A DNA stretch of 64,000 bases from Flavobacterium akiainvivens (GTDB lineage Bacteria; Bacteroidota; Bacteroidia; Flavobacteriales; Flavobacteriaceae). The notes beneath the pieces were generated by a model that worked only from the letters and a program-made list of their open reading frames with translations, did no database searches and was not told the origin of the DNA. The position numbers were made by a program, and so were the translations under genes. The stretch spans positions 3,437,717-3,501,716 of the forward strand of contig NZ_LIYD01000005.1 of assembly GCF_001278115.1 (NCBI RefSeq), written 5' to 3'. Within the stretch, counting starts at the first letter, position 1. Each line of letters starts with the position of its first letter. Positions 53,501 through 61,552 of the stretch are shown piece after piece.

Positions 53501-55181
53501 GCCAGGTATCGCCATTATCTATACTGTATTGATATTCTGCACCCACAGGGCTGGTTACAGTCAGGGTGCCGTTAGGGTTGGTACAATCCGGGTCGGTGGT
53601 TTGCACAATGGCAACATCAGGCTGTGCGGGTTGCGGGTTTACCACAATATTTGGTGTAACCGATGTACACCCGTCGGCGTTTTGTGTAGTAACAACATAC
53701 GTTCCGGCCGGTACTTCAAATACCGTTTCGGTTTGCCATGTATCGCCGCCATCTATGCTGTATTGGTAGCCTGCCCCGGTAGGGCTGTTTATGGTAATGA
53801 TACCTGTAGCGGTATCACAGTCAGGGTGGCCAACAATAGTATTGGCTACAGCCGGTGCCCCCGGAACCGGGTCTACAACTATAGGGTCAGTCTCTGCGCT
53901 GCATCCTGTACTGTTTTGGACTATGATTGTATATGTGCCGCTGGCTACTTCAAACTCGGGTCCGGTTTGCCAGGTGTCGCCACCGTCTATACTGTATTCA
54001 TAATCGGTTCCAACAGGCTCGGTTATTGTTATAACACCCGGTGTAGTACAGGTAGGCTGGGTAACGATATTCTCAGGGTCATCAAGCGTGCCTATGGTTA
54101 ACTGTGCACTATAGCTGTACAGCGTGCAGGTGGGCGATGTAATTACGCAAAAATATTGTGCGCCGTCTAACGTTTGTGGTGCGCTGCTTATTACAAAAGT
54201 ATCGGTAGTGCCACCGGCATATATACCGCCGTTGGTAACGTTTACAACTGTGCCCAATGTATTAAAGGTCTTCCACTGGTAGGTAAAGCCGGAGCCGCTT
54301 ACGCCACTTGAAAACACGGCTTCCTGGCCTGCGCAAATTTCAACCGGGTCAGGGTTCAGTACAGATGGGGTAGGTAAAGAGGGTGGGTTAGCGGTGTGTA
54401 TACCCAGGTTATCGCAGCTCTCTTGGCTGTAGGTATTCCAGTCGGCTGCTGCATACGTTGCAGCAGGTGCTATTACTTCCGGTTTACGGATAATGGAGTA
54501 GCCCACTTCGTTAGGGGCATGTACCACATCTATAATAGCACCGTTTTTTCTGAGCTTAATAGCATCCTGTGCATTTATACCATTACTAAGTACCGCATCT
54601 GGGGTTATACCGCAGGGTGCTGTTCCACTCCTTACAAGGTAGGTAGAATATGGGGCTATAGAGCCAGGTAATGTTAAAACATATCCGGATGTAGGGTTTG
54701 CATCGGTGTAGGTGCCATAACGTTCCAGCACATATTCTCCGTTAAAGGTTACGGTGTTTCCGCTTGGGTTGTATAGCTCTATTGCACCCGGCGTCAATGC
54801 CTGGGCATCATATACCTCAGAAATATAAATTTCGGTATACCCGCACGCGCTTATAAGGGGTGTAAATGTAGTGGCAGATGTTGCCGTACAGCCTCCGTTT
54901 GCCGTTACGGTCACAGTGCCTGTAGTAGCGTCTTCGGGCACTACTGCACTGATGTTAGTATCTGATACGATGGTAAAATCTGCCAGGTGGCCGTCAAAAT
55001 ACACTGCGCTTACCCCGCTGCCGGATTCAAAGCCGGTGCCGGTAAGGGTTACAACTGTATTGGCCGGGCCGCTAACAGGAAAGACTGATGTTATAAACGT
55101 GTTGGTACAGGCCTGTGAATAACTGTTATAACAGCATAAAGCAAAAAACACGAAAAAACAAATAGTAATTTTTTTAACCAT
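50562..55181 (-). CDS. SprB-like repeat adhesin with type B (CHU_C) C-terminus
   Basis: A 1539-residue exported protein. After the signal peptide (to about residue 24) come an IPT/TIG domain (30-108, SVFPVSGPANTVVTLTGTGF), a lamin-tail domain (113-230, TEIYISEVYDAQALTPGAIEL), an Ig-like domain, and eleven SprB-type repeats of about 78 residues (about 370-1220). Five or six of the repeats are nearly identical (GYQYSIDNGDTWQT ... NPQP). A Big_2-like domain follows (TATGGTWASSNTNVATVDATG). The last 85 residues (YFTPNHDGTKDVWNIKG ... VFIYDRYGKLI ... GGWDGTYNG) are the gliding-motility-type type B signal. SprB of F. johnsoniae, with the same repeat type, is a moving adhesin for gliding. Such cargo needs a SprF/PorP partner; none is adjacent here. 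Confidence 0.88.
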   Translation of the reverse strand: MVKKITICFFVFFALCCYNSYSQACTNTFITSVFPVSGPANTVVTLTGTGFESGSGVSAVYFDGHLADFTIVSDTNISAVVPEDATTGTVTVTANGGCTATSATTFTPLISACGYTEIYISEVYDAQALTPGAIELYNPSGNTVTFNGEYVLERYGTYTDANPTSGYVLTLPGSIAPYSTYLVRSGTAPCGITPDAVLSNGINAQDAIKLRKNGAIIDVVHAPNEVGYSIIRKPEVIAPAATYAAADWNTYSQESCDNLGIHTANPPSLPTPSVLNPDPVEICAGQEAVFSSGVSGSGFTYQWKTFNTLGTVVNVTNGGIYAGGTTDTFVISSAPQTLDGAQYFCVITSPTCTLYSYSAQLTIGTLDDPENIVTQPTCTTPGVITITEPVGTDYEYSIDGGDTWQTGPEFEVASGTYTIIVQNSTGCSAETDPIVVDPVPGAPAVANTIVGHPDCDTATGIITINSPTGAGYQYSIDGGDTWQTETVFEVPAGTYVVTTQNADGCTSVTPNIVVNPQPAQPDVAIVQTTDPDCTNPNGTLTVTSPVGAEYQYSIDNGDTWQTETVFEVTVGFYTLVTKNAAGCTSVTSNIVVAPQPGAPAPATAFASHPDCDNTNGTITVTAPVGTGYQYSIDNGDTWQTETVFEVPAGTYTIITQNADGCTSISANIVVNPQPVTPAVATTNVTDPDCDNVNGTITIEAPTGAGYQYSINGGDTWQTTPVFNVPGGTYVITTQNAGGCTSVTPDIVVNPQPAVPAVAITSVNHPDCDNANGTISIISPTGTGYQYSIDNGDTWQTATEFDVLAGTYVITTQNANGCTSVTGNIVVNPQPTAPAAPALNYTPATCTTAATVTVTAPTGTGFTYSSNGTTYVASATFTLTEGTYNITVKNAAGCISPATERVVGAAPPVPATPQAIVQNPGCTDTTGTITVTAPTGTGITYSVNGTDYQASPVFTLTPGTYPVTAMNVEGCVSTVSVRTINAVPAAPATPQLTAQQPLCGQTTGSITVSLPTGSGLTYSINNGLNWQPGTTFGNLAPGSYSIIVRNAAGCISAAATQVVNQPPAAVPAVVLSHTQPDCTTAFGTITVTAPTGTGYTYSIDNGPVQTSAIFTPVAQGNHTITVFNSGGCQAVAQQIINAAPAQPVVPVANIQQPDCDTATATVTVTAPLGMGHTYSLDGVSFQGSPVFLNVAPGPYTLTVRNNPGCTNTLAITVNPQPAPAPSPGVITGNNVVCIDDTLQLANTATGGTWASSNTNVATVDATGLVTPVNPGSVTISYTVGTVCTDVATMAIVVTPLPNPAPPAKLYLCEDLTDGTYSPAIIDSNLPDNGTYTFAWEKDGDALPDTSAFITVNEPGTYTVTATNAASGCSSSASTTVGTSSLAIATAEVGQDFHTNQTISITVTGGSGDYEYSLEGGPYQDEPYFSGITDGFYTVTVRDKNGCGVIELEVFALNYPHYFTPNHDGTKDVWNIKGLIGQYNARVFIYDRYGKLISAFRPGAGGWDGTYNGYDLPATDYWFTVSYRATNGQNREFKAHFSLIR
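52685..54075 (-). repeat. Near-identical SprB-type coding repeats
   Basis: About six consecutive units of roughly 234 bases inside the adhesin gene. The protein phrases GYQYSIDNGDTWQTETVFEV and CTSVT.NIVVNPQP recur in each, and the DNA is close to identical in several places (for example TGCCAGGTATCGCCATTGTC on the plus strand). Five more diverged units follow towards 51530. Confidence 0.85.
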
Positions 55182-55203
55182 CTCATTTTGAATTAAAGGG
55201 AGA

Positions 55204-55211
55204 CAAAAGTA
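55204..55211 (-). promoter_or_regulatory. -7 promoter element of the SprB-like gene
   Basis: TACTTTTG on the minus strand fits TAnnTTTG, 22 bases before the start codon. Confidence 0.5.
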
Positions 55212-55314
55212 GCCCGTAAATTAATCTAATGAGGAGATTTCAAATTAACGAAATTTTAAGAAAATGTTATAAAATTTTTTGTGCGTATTTTTTAGTTATT
55301 TTGGTTGTATAAAA

Positions 55315-55336
55315 AAACCACGCCTAAGCGTGGTTT
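55315..55336 (-). terminator. Terminator of the 124-residue exported protein gene
   Basis: AAACCACGC and GCGTGGTTT arms with a 4-base loop and a T run on the minus strand. Confidence 0.9.
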
Positions 55337-55342
55337 TGTATC

Positions 55343-55717
55343 TTATTTAGCTTCATAATACTCTTTAAGCTTCTTGCTGTAGGTATTGCGGTAAGCGGCA
55401 AATTTTTTATACTGGTCTGCTGTTAGTACAGATTTTAATTTGGCTTCCTTTTCGTCGTTAAGGGTTTTAAGCTTTTTGGCCTTATCTGTAGCGTTTACTG
55501 CTTTGTTAGCCTCAACAGCCTTGGTTAAAAAGGTTTTGTTTATGTCAAGCACTTTTGTGTACTGGCCATCGTTAAGCCCCAATTGGGTTTTCATTTGCGC
55601 GGTTACGGCCTTTGCGCCTTCGCTAAGCTTGTCCTGCGCAGCAGCATTTACAGTAAACATAAGGAACAGCACAAGGGTGCCTAAAAATGCCTTAGAGGCA
55701 TTAGTAAAATTTTTCAT
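55343..55717 (-). CDS. Small exported helical protein (Spy/DUF4890-like)
   Basis: A 124-residue exported protein. The signal peptide ends near residue 27 (LFLMFTVNAAAQ). The mature part is Lys-rich and helical: MKTQLGLNDGQYTKVLDINKTF, then LNDEKEAKLKSVLTADQYKKFAAYRNTY. The pattern of LGL...Q...V..I and LT..QY.KF resembles Spy/CpxP-type or DUF4890-type periplasmic proteins, which can act as envelope chaperones. Its role here is unproven. It is monocistronic, with a TATTTTTG promoter element at 55760 and its own terminator. Confidence 0.7.
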   Translation of the reverse strand: MKNFTNASKAFLGTLVLFLMFTVNAAAQDKLSEGAKAVTAQMKTQLGLNDGQYTKVLDINKTFLTKAVEANKAVNATDKAKKLKTLNDEKEAKLKSVLTADQYKKFAAYRNTYSKKLKEYYEAK

Positions 55718-55759
55718 CTCTAATTTTGTTTTATGCGGTTAGGGGCTTATGCCTTATTG

Positions 55760-55767
55760 CAAAAATA
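55760..55767 (-). promoter_or_regulatory. -7 promoter element
   Basis: TATTTTTG on the minus strand, 42 bases before the start at 55717. Confidence 0.45.
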
Positions 55768-55837
55768 TACGATAATTTCTACTGTAGTATACCCGGGCTG
55801 TTAAATTAGTTTGTCAATGGGGGCAATTAATCAAACT

Positions 55838-56242
55838 TTATACCCTGGCGTAGTGCAGCATCATTTCTGCTTCTTTAAGCCTTAGCTCCTGTTGTTCCAG
55901 CCTGTGGGCTGCCTTTTCCAGTTTTAGCGGGTTGTTGCTCCTTTTTACCCTTACAATAAGCTTGTCTGAAAGGTTAGAAACGTGGTTTGCCTTAAGCTGC
56001 CTGTAAAAATCGGCATAGGTTACCTCATTGCCAATGGTTTCGCTGTCATCATGGCTGTTAACCATGCGCTGGCTTACCGATTCCATAAGATGCAGCGACT
56101 GCTGGCGGAGTTTGCCGTGTTTAGTAATGACCTGTTCTTTTTTAATGAACAGCATCTTGCCAAGTAAATGGCGTGCTAATATGTAGCCCAGGGGGGATAG
56201 GACTACACCTGTAGCAATCAGGATGTCTGAATTTAGTAGCAT
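55838..56242 (-). CDS. Small membrane protein of unknown function
   Basis: A 134-residue protein with one N-terminal hydrophobic helix (ILIATGVVLSPLGYILARHLLG), a basic patch (KKEQVITKHGKLRQQ), and a charged helical C-terminus with a likely coiled coil (LEKAAHRLEQQELRLKEAEMML). The start is ATG 56242; an in-frame TTG at 56266 would lie inside the promoter. I do not recognise the family. Confidence 0.6.
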   Translation of the reverse strand: MLLNSDILIATGVVLSPLGYILARHLLGKMLFIKKEQVITKHGKLRQQSLHLMESVSQRMVNSHDDSETIGNEVTYADFYRQLKANHVSNLSDKLIVRVKRSNNPLKLEKAAHRLEQQELRLKEAEMMLHYARV

Positions 56243-56263
56243 AGTAATTAGATGTTTACAATG

Positions 56264-56296
56264 CAAAGCTAAATAATTTTATGATAACTTTAACAA
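56264..56296 (-). promoter_or_regulatory. Promoter of the 134-residue membrane protein
   Basis: TAGCTTTG at 56264-56271 with a TTG 22 bases upstream on the minus strand, within the usual 17-23 range. Confidence 0.55.
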
Positions 56297-56407
56297 AATA
56301 TTAATAAACGTTAACAATTATCTCATTGATAATTTCTATCGGTTTAGTAAAAGTATATTTAGAGGTTTTTTGTAGGATTTTCATGCTGATTTACAGCTAA
56401 ATAAAAA

Positions 56408-56430
56408 GGGCTGCTTAAGTAAGCAGCCCT
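56408..56430 (-). terminator. Terminator of the fabH-accB-accC transcript
   Basis: GGGCTGCTTA and TAAGCAGCCC arms (tight loop) with A and T runs outside. Confidence 0.9.
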
Positions 56431-56438
56431 TTTTTGTA

Positions 56439-57785
56439 TTATGCAGGATCTTTCATTTTAAAAGATTCCATGAATTTTGTAGTATAGTTACCGGCTACAT
56501 AATCCGGTTCGTCCATAAGCTGGCGGTGAAATGGTATTGTGGTTTTAATACCCTCAATGATAAACTCATCAAGCGCGCGCTTCATTTTATTGATGGCCTC
56601 TTCACGGGTTTGTGCCGTTGTTATAAGCTTGGCAATCATAGAGTCGTAGTTTGGCGGAATTGTATAGCCGCTGTATACGTGGGTATCAAGCCTTACACCG
56701 TGGCCGCCCGGCATGTGCAGGGTGGTGATTTTGCCCGGAGACGGACGGAAATCATTATACGGGTCTTCGGCATTAATACGGCATTCTATAGAGTGCAGCT
56801 CAGGCAGGTAGTTTTTACCGCTGATAGGCACACCTGCTGCTACAAGTATTTGCTCACGAATCAGGTCATAGTCTATTACCTGCTCGGTAATAGGGTGCTC
56901 TACCTGAATACGTGTGTTCATTTCCATAAAGTAAAAGTTGCGGTGCTTGTCTACCAGGAACTCTACTGTACCGGCGCCTTCATAAGCAATAAACTCGGCC
57001 GCTTTAATGGCAGCCTCGCCCATTTTGTGGCGCAGCTCATCGGTCATAAATGGCGATGGCGTTTCTTCGGTAAGCTTCTGGTGGCGGCGCTGTACCGAAC
57101 AGTCGCGCTCGCTAAGGTGGCAGGCTTTACCAAAAGAGTCGCCTACTATTTGTATTTCAATATGGCGCGGCTCTTCAATAAGCTTTTCCATATACATACC
57201 GTCGTTACCAAATGATGCGGCAGCTTCCTGTTTGGCGCTTTCCCATGCTTTTAGCAGGTCGTCTTTTTTCCAAACGGCACGCATACCTTTACCACCACCA
57301 CCGGCGGTAGCCTTAAGCATTACAGGGTAGCCTACTTCTTCAGCCAGTACTTCGGCAGTTTCATAAGAATCTATAATACCGTCAGAACCCGGCACACAAG
57401 GTACACCGGCTGCCTTCATGGTAGCTTTTGCAGTAGCCTTGTCGCCCATTTTATCAATCATATCCGGCGAAGCACCAATAAATTTAATACCGTGCTCGCG
57501 GCATATGCGGCTAAAACGTGCGTTTTCGCTAAGGAAACCATAGCCCGGGTGAATAGCATCGGCATTTGTAATTTCTGCCGCAGCTATAATGTTAGATATT
57601 TTAAGGTATGACAGGTTGCTTGGCGGCGGACCTATACATACAGCCTCATCGGCAAATTTTACGTGAAGGCTCTCGGCGTCGGCAGTACTGTATACGGCCA
57701 CGGTCTTAATGCCCATCTCTTTACAGGTCCTTATTACACGAAGTGCAATTTCGCCCCTGTTTGCTATTAATACTTTTTTAAACAT
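56439..57785 (-). CDS. accC: Acetyl-CoA carboxylase biotin carboxylase subunit
   Basis: A 448-residue ATP-grasp enzyme that carboxylates biotin on AccB, the first step of malonyl-CoA formation. Motifs are the N-terminal [21 protein letters not shown], the Gly-rich ATP loop [16 protein letters not shown], and [15 protein letters not shown] near the active site. Length is normal. It is the last gene of the fabH-accB-accC unit. Confidence 0.96.
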   Translation of the reverse strand: MFKKVLIANRGEIALRVIRTCKEMGIKTVAVYSTADAESLHVKFADEAVCIGPPPSNLSYLKISNIIAAAEITNADAIHPGYGFLSENARFSRICREHGIKFIGASPDMIDKMGDKATAKATMKAAGVPCVPGSDGIIDSYETAEVLAEEVGYPVMLKATAGGGGKGMRAVWKKDDLLKAWESAKQEAAASFGNDGMYMEKLIEEPRHIEIQIVGDSFGKACHLSERDCSVQRRHQKLTEETPSPFMTDELRHKMGEAAIKAAEFIAYEGAGTVEFLVDKHRNFYFMEMNTRIQVEHPITEQVIDYDLIREQILVAAGVPISGKNYLPELHSIECRINAEDPYNDFRPSPGKITTLHMPGGHGVRLDTHVYSGYTIPPNYDSMIAKLITTAQTREEAINKMKRALDEFIIEGIKTTIPFHRQLMDEPDYVAGNYTTKFMESFKMKDPA

Positions 57786-57877
57786 CGCGCTCTCTTATTT
57801 TAAATTTTAAATGGTAAATTTTAAATTCTTTAAACACTGAAAATCATTCAGCATTTAAAATTCAAAATTTAAAATAA

Positions 57878-58357
57878 TTAAGACGGGTCTACCAGGAATA
57901 GCGGCTGGTCAAACTCTACAGGAGATGCGTCGTCTACAAGCACCTTAACAATTTTGCCCGATATTTCAGACTCAATTTCGTTAAACAGCTTCATAGCCTC
58001 AATAACACATACCACATCACCTTTAGATATAGTGCTGCCTACTTCTACAAATGCAGCTTTATCCGGAGATGGTTTCCTGTATAGAGTGCCTATAATTGGC
58101 GACTTTATAGTTATGTATTTAGCGTTTTCATCTGCAGCAGCAGGGGCAGCGGCTACGGGAGCAGCGGCAACCGGGGCGGCAGCCACAGGGGCAGCCTGTT
58201 GTACAGGAATGTGTTGTACAAAAGCAGTAGCAGCTTCAGCAGCACCTTCGGTAGTTGTTTTTATGGTGATCTTAAAATCATCCATCTCCAGCTTTACCTC
58301 AGTAGCGCCAGATTTGGCTACAAACTTGATTAGGTTTTGAATTTCTCTGATATCCAT
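57878..58357 (-). CDS. accB: Biotin carboxyl carrier protein of acetyl-CoA carboxylase
   Basis: A 159-residue carrier. The C-terminal biotinyl domain has the Lys of EAMKLFNEIE, about 35 residues from the end. An Ala/Pro-rich linker (APVAAAPVAAAPVAAAPAAA) joins it to the N-terminal domain (MDIREIQNLIKFVAKSGATEVKLEM). The gap to accC (57786-57877) is AT-rich with a weak inverted TTTAAATTTT repeat. Confidence 0.95.
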   Translation of the reverse strand: MDIREIQNLIKFVAKSGATEVKLEMDDFKITIKTTTEGAAEAATAFVQHIPVQQAAPVAAAPVAAAPVAAAPAAADENAKYITIKSPIIGTLYRKPSPDKAAFVEVGSTISKGDVVCVIEAMKLFNEIESEISGKIVKVLVDDASPVEFDQPLFLVDPS

Positions 58358-58393
58358 AGTTTTCCTTATTTGTTATTTGTGTGTGTCTTTGTT

Positions 58394-59392
58394 TTAGTTT
58401 TTGTCGTATGCCCACTTAAGATAAATAGAGCCCCATGTAAAGCCTCCGCCAAATGATGCGAAGATTATGTTGTCTCCCTTTTTAAGCAGGTGTTCAAAGT
58501 CGTGCAGTACAAGTGGCAGCGTGGCCGATGTGGTGTTGCCATACCTTTGTATGTTTACCAGCACCTTGCTCTCGTCTACCCCCATGCGCTGCGCAGTAGC
58601 GTCTATAATGCGGCGGTTAGCCTGGTGGGCTACAAGCCAGTTTACATCATCGTGCGTAAGGTTGTTTTGTTTCATGATTTTTTCGCTAACATCTGCCATG
58701 TTGCTTACCGCATATTTAAATACGGTTTTACCATCCTGAAACACATAATGCTGTTTGTTGTCTACCGTTTCGTGGCTGGCCGGCAGTATAGATCCGCCTG
58801 CATCAATCTTAAGGTATTCGCGGCCTATGCCGTCGCTCCTTAGTATTTCGTCCTGCACGCCAAGGCCCTCATGGTTAGGCTCAAAAAGCGCGGCACCTGC
58901 ACCATCGCCAAAGATAATGCAGGTAGCCCTGTCAGTATAATCTATAATAGAAGACATTTTATCTGCCCCAATAAGCAACACCTTTTTATAACGTCCGCTT
59001 TGAATGTAGGCTGCCGCGGTGCTCATGCCATATAAAAAGCTTGAACATGCCGCCTGCAGGTCATAACCAAAAGCGTTTACAGCGCCTATTTGCGTGGCAA
59101 CATAAACGGCAGTGGCTGCAACGGGCATATCGGGTGTGGCGGTGGCCACAATAACCATGTCTATTTCTGCGGGGTTTGTGCCAGATTTGGCAAGAAGGTT
59201 TTCGGCTGCCTTAATAGCAAGAAAAGAAGTGCCCTGGCCTTCTTCTTTCAATATACGCCTTTCCTTTATTCCGGTACGGGTGGTAATCCATTCATCGTTT
59301 GTATCTACCATTGTTTCAAGCACCTGGTTAGAAAGTACAAAATCCGGAACGTAAGCACCTATTGCGGTAATGGCGGCTGTTATTTTAGTCAT
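58394..59392 (-). CDS. fabH: 3-oxoacyl-ACP synthase III
   Basis: A 332-residue KASIII, which condenses acetyl-CoA (or branched acyl-CoA) with malonyl-ACP to start fatty acid synthesis. The triad is visible: Cys116 in QAACSSF, His256 in AHQANRR and Asn286 in RYGNTTSA. It starts a unit with accB and accC. The terminator at 59516 separates it from rpmF; a weak TATAATTG element with TTG about 23 bases upstream may be its own promoter. Confidence 0.95.
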   Translation of the reverse strand: MTKITAAITAIGAYVPDFVLSNQVLETMVDTNDEWITTRTGIKERRILKEEGQGTSFLAIKAAENLLAKSGTNPAEIDMVIVATATPDMPVAATAVYVATQIGAVNAFGYDLQAACSSFLYGMSTAAAYIQSGRYKKVLLIGADKMSSIIDYTDRATCIIFGDGAGAALFEPNHEGLGVQDEILRSDGIGREYLKIDAGGSILPASHETVDNKQHYVFQDGKTVFKYAVSNMADVSEKIMKQNNLTHDDVNWLVAHQANRRIIDATAQRMGVDESKVLVNIQRYGNTTSATLPLVLHDFEHLLKKGDNIIFASFGGGFTWGSIYLKWAYDKN

Positions 59393-59515
59393 AGTCTATT
59401 AATAATCACCTGTTTCGGTCAATTATAGCCCGAAAAAGCGGTGGAAATTACAAAAAAATTATAATATGGCAGTACCTGCGGGGCTGCTAAATTTAAAAAA
59501 AGGTATTTAACAAAA

Positions 59516-59538
59516 AAACTCCCACGTAGTGAGAGTTT
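59516..59538 (-). terminator. Terminator after rpmF
   Basis: AAACTCTCAC and GTGGGAGTTT arms on the minus strand, followed by a T run. Confidence 0.8.
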
Positions 59539-59560
59539 TTTACCCTATACTTTTTAGTAA

Positions 59561-59755
59561 TTAAGCTACAGCTTCAGTCTTGTCTATAACAACCTGGCCC
59601 CTGTAGTACATTTTACCTTCATGCCAGTATGCCCTGTGGTAAAGGTGAGCCTCACCGGTTACTGCGCATGTAGCGATTTGAGGTACAGATGCCTTATAGT
59701 GCGTCCTCCTTTTATCTCTTCTTGTTTTCGAGGTTTTTCTCTTAGGATGTGCCAT
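59561..59755 (-). CDS. rpmF: Ribosomal protein bL32
   Basis: A 64-residue bL32. The N-terminus [20 protein letters not shown] is characteristic, followed by [24 protein letters not shown]. It starts 9 bases after the yceD-like gene, the usual partner. Confidence 0.97.
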   Translation of the reverse strand: MAHPKRKTSKTRRDKRRTHYKASVPQIATCAVTGEAHLYHRAYWHEGKMYYRGQVVIDKTEAVA

Positions 59756-59764
59756 TTTACAATA

Positions 59765-60313
59765 TTATTTATTATCCGTTAATAGTTTCTTCAGGCCGTC
59801 CCATCGCGGGTCGGTATCTTGTTCTTGTTTCTTTTCTTCTTTTTTGGGCGCTTTTGGTGCCAGTTCCTCAAGTTTGTTGAGTATGCCTGCATCAAGCGTG
59901 CCGTCTTTTATGCCGGGGTGTACCCTTTTTGTGGGTACCGAAAGCACAATCATTTCATATATATACTGCGCTACGTCTACCTGGTATTCGCCGTGGGGCA
60001 AAATAAGCATCTCGTCATTGTCATTGTTAAACTCGTCGCCAAATTTTACAATCAGGTTAAGCTTTCCTTTTATAGGCAGGTCAAAATCCTCATTGCTCAA
60101 ATCGCACGGAACGTTAACAGTGCCTTTGTGCTTAAAGCCAAGCTCCATGTGGGTGCTTTTCTTTTCCAGTGTAAGTTGTACTTTAACATCAACGTTGTTA
60201 TATTCGTCAAAGCTAAAGCCGTCAAAGAACGCCTTGTTTATATCAAATTCAAACTGGTGCTTTCCTAACTTTAACCCCACAAACGGGATTAAATAATCCT
60301 TATTCGCTTTCAT
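59765..60313 (-). CDS. YceD family protein (DUF177)
   Basis: A 182-residue protein of the YceD/DUF177 family, which accompanies rpmF in most bacteria and has been linked to 23S rRNA accumulation. CDLSNEDFDLPIKGKLNLIVKFGDE and the C-terminal SVPTKRVHPG ... DPRWDGLKKL are typical. One of the usual Cys pairs is missing, as in many Bacteroidota. It is first in the operon after the promoter at 60397. Confidence 0.85.
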   Translation of the reverse strand: MKANKDYLIPFVGLKLGKHQFEFDINKAFFDGFSFDEYNNVDVKVQLTLEKKSTHMELGFKHKGTVNVPCDLSNEDFDLPIKGKLNLIVKFGDEFNNDNDEMLILPHGEYQVDVAQYIYEMIVLSVPTKRVHPGIKDGTLDAGILNKLEELAPKAPKKEEKKQEQDTDPRWDGLKKLLTDNK

Positions 60314-60396
60314 GATCCAGTTTTTAGCTGTTGTTTTTACTTCTTTTTGTGGCTAATGTTTCCGCAAGTGGTTTCAGCACAACAGTTTTGAGCGTG

Positions 60397-60424
60397 CAAA
60401 GATATAAAATTATTGCAATTCCAA
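60397..60424 (-). promoter_or_regulatory. Promoter of yceD-rpmF
   Basis: TTG (60422-60424) and TATCTTTG (60397-60404) on the minus strand with 17 bases between, 83 bases before the start codon. Confidence 0.7.
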
Positions 60425-60429
60425 AACCG

Positions 60430-61500
60430 TTAGTGAAATTTTTTTGATTCTTCCTGCTTTTCCCTGATTTTTAGCGGATTCTTAGTCAGTTCTTTATATT
60501 CTGCCCGGTTATGGAACACGTCCAGCGCCAGGTATAATGCTTCTTTAAACGAGTTGTTGTCGGCCACGCCCTTGCCGGCTATTTCATAAGCCGTGCCATG
60601 GTCTGGGCTGGTGCGTATGCGGTCAAGCCCTGCCGTGTAGTTTACGCCATTGCCAAAAGACAGGGTTTTAAACGGTATAAGCCCCTGGTCATGATAGGCC
60701 GCTATAATGGCATCATACTTTTCATACTGGCCGCTGCCAAAAAAGCTGTCGGCGCTAAACGGGCCAAAAACGTGCACGCCTTCTTCAAAAAGGGTTTTAA
60801 GCGCGGGTTTAACCACATCATCGTCTTCATGGCCTATAACGCCGTTGTCTCCGCTGTGCGGGTTTACGCCCAGTATGGCAATTTTTGGTTTAGTAATACG
60901 GAAATCCTGCTTAAGCGTCTTATTAATAGTGAGTATCTTTTTACGGATAAGCTCTTCGGTTAAATGTGCCGATACCTCATTAACCGGTATATGGTCAGTA
61001 AGCAACCCTACGCGCAACTTGTCCTGCACCATAAGCATAAGGGCATCGCCCTCCAGCTGCTGGTCAAGGTAATCAGTATGCCCGGGGAATTTAAACTCTT
61101 CGCTTTGTATGTTGTACTTATTAATAGGTGCAGTAACTAATACATCTACCTGCTTGTTTTTAAGCGCTTCTACCGCAGCTGTAAACGATTTTATGGCATA
61201 CTGGCCCACAACGGGGTCGTTAGTGCCAAACTCAAGGTTTACGCCTTCTTTCCACACGTTTAGCACATTTATCTTGCCAATAACCATCTGGTCAAGGCTG
61301 TCTATGCCGTGCAGGGCTATTTCATTAAGCTCAAGCTGTTTTTTTATGAAGGAAAGTATTTTTACGTTGGCAAAAATCACGGGGGTGCACATCTCGAGCA
61401 TGCGGCTGTCTTCAAAAGTTTTAAGCAATACCTCGGCACCTATGCCGTTTAGGTCGCCTATAGATATGCCTGCAATTACATTTTCGGCCTTTTTTGTCAT
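60430..61500 (-). CDS. pdxA: 4-hydroxythreonine-4-phosphate dehydrogenase
   Basis: A 356-residue PdxA, an NAD-dependent enzyme of pyridoxal phosphate synthesis. Metal-binding histidines lie in FPGHTDYLDQQ, and the conserved AAYHDQGLIPFKTLSFG and GVNYTAGLDRIRTSPDHGTAYEIAGK follow. It is divergent from ribE across only 52 bases. No terminator is seen between its stop and the yceD promoter. Confidence 0.96.
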   Translation of the reverse strand: MTKKAENVIAGISIGDLNGIGAEVLLKTFEDSRMLEMCTPVIFANVKILSFIKKQLELNEIALHGIDSLDQMVIGKINVLNVWKEGVNLEFGTNDPVVGQYAIKSFTAAVEALKNKQVDVLVTAPINKYNIQSEEFKFPGHTDYLDQQLEGDALMLMVQDKLRVGLLTDHIPVNEVSAHLTEELIRKKILTINKTLKQDFRITKPKIAILGVNPHSGDNGVIGHEDDDVVKPALKTLFEEGVHVFGPFSADSFFGSGQYEKYDAIIAAYHDQGLIPFKTLSFGNGVNYTAGLDRIRTSPDHGTAYEIAGKGVADNNSFKEALYLALDVFHNRAEYKELTKNPLKIREKQEESKKFH

Positions 61501-61516
61501 GATGTGTTTTAATGCT

Positions 61517-61538
61517 TAATTTTGTTGATACAAATTTA
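61517..61538. promoter_or_regulatory. Facing -7 elements of ribE (+) and pdxA (-)
   Basis: TAATTTTG at 61517-61524 (+) has a TTG 20 bases upstream, inside the start of pdxA. TAAATTTG at 61531-61538 (-) lies just beyond it. The two promoters face each other, so their transcripts would overlap by a few bases. Confidence 0.55.
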
Positions 61539-61552
61539 CACAAATAATCAGC

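Noticed and set aside
52685-54075. Regular 234-base repeats as a CRISPR or satellite array
   Set aside because: They are in frame, code for SprB-type protein repeats, and lie inside one continuous gene.
42000-55200. Many long plus-strand open frames opposite the giant T9SS genes
   Set aside because: They are Val/Cys/Tyr-rich shadows of repetitive Thr/Asn/Gly codons on the minus strand, without domains or starts.
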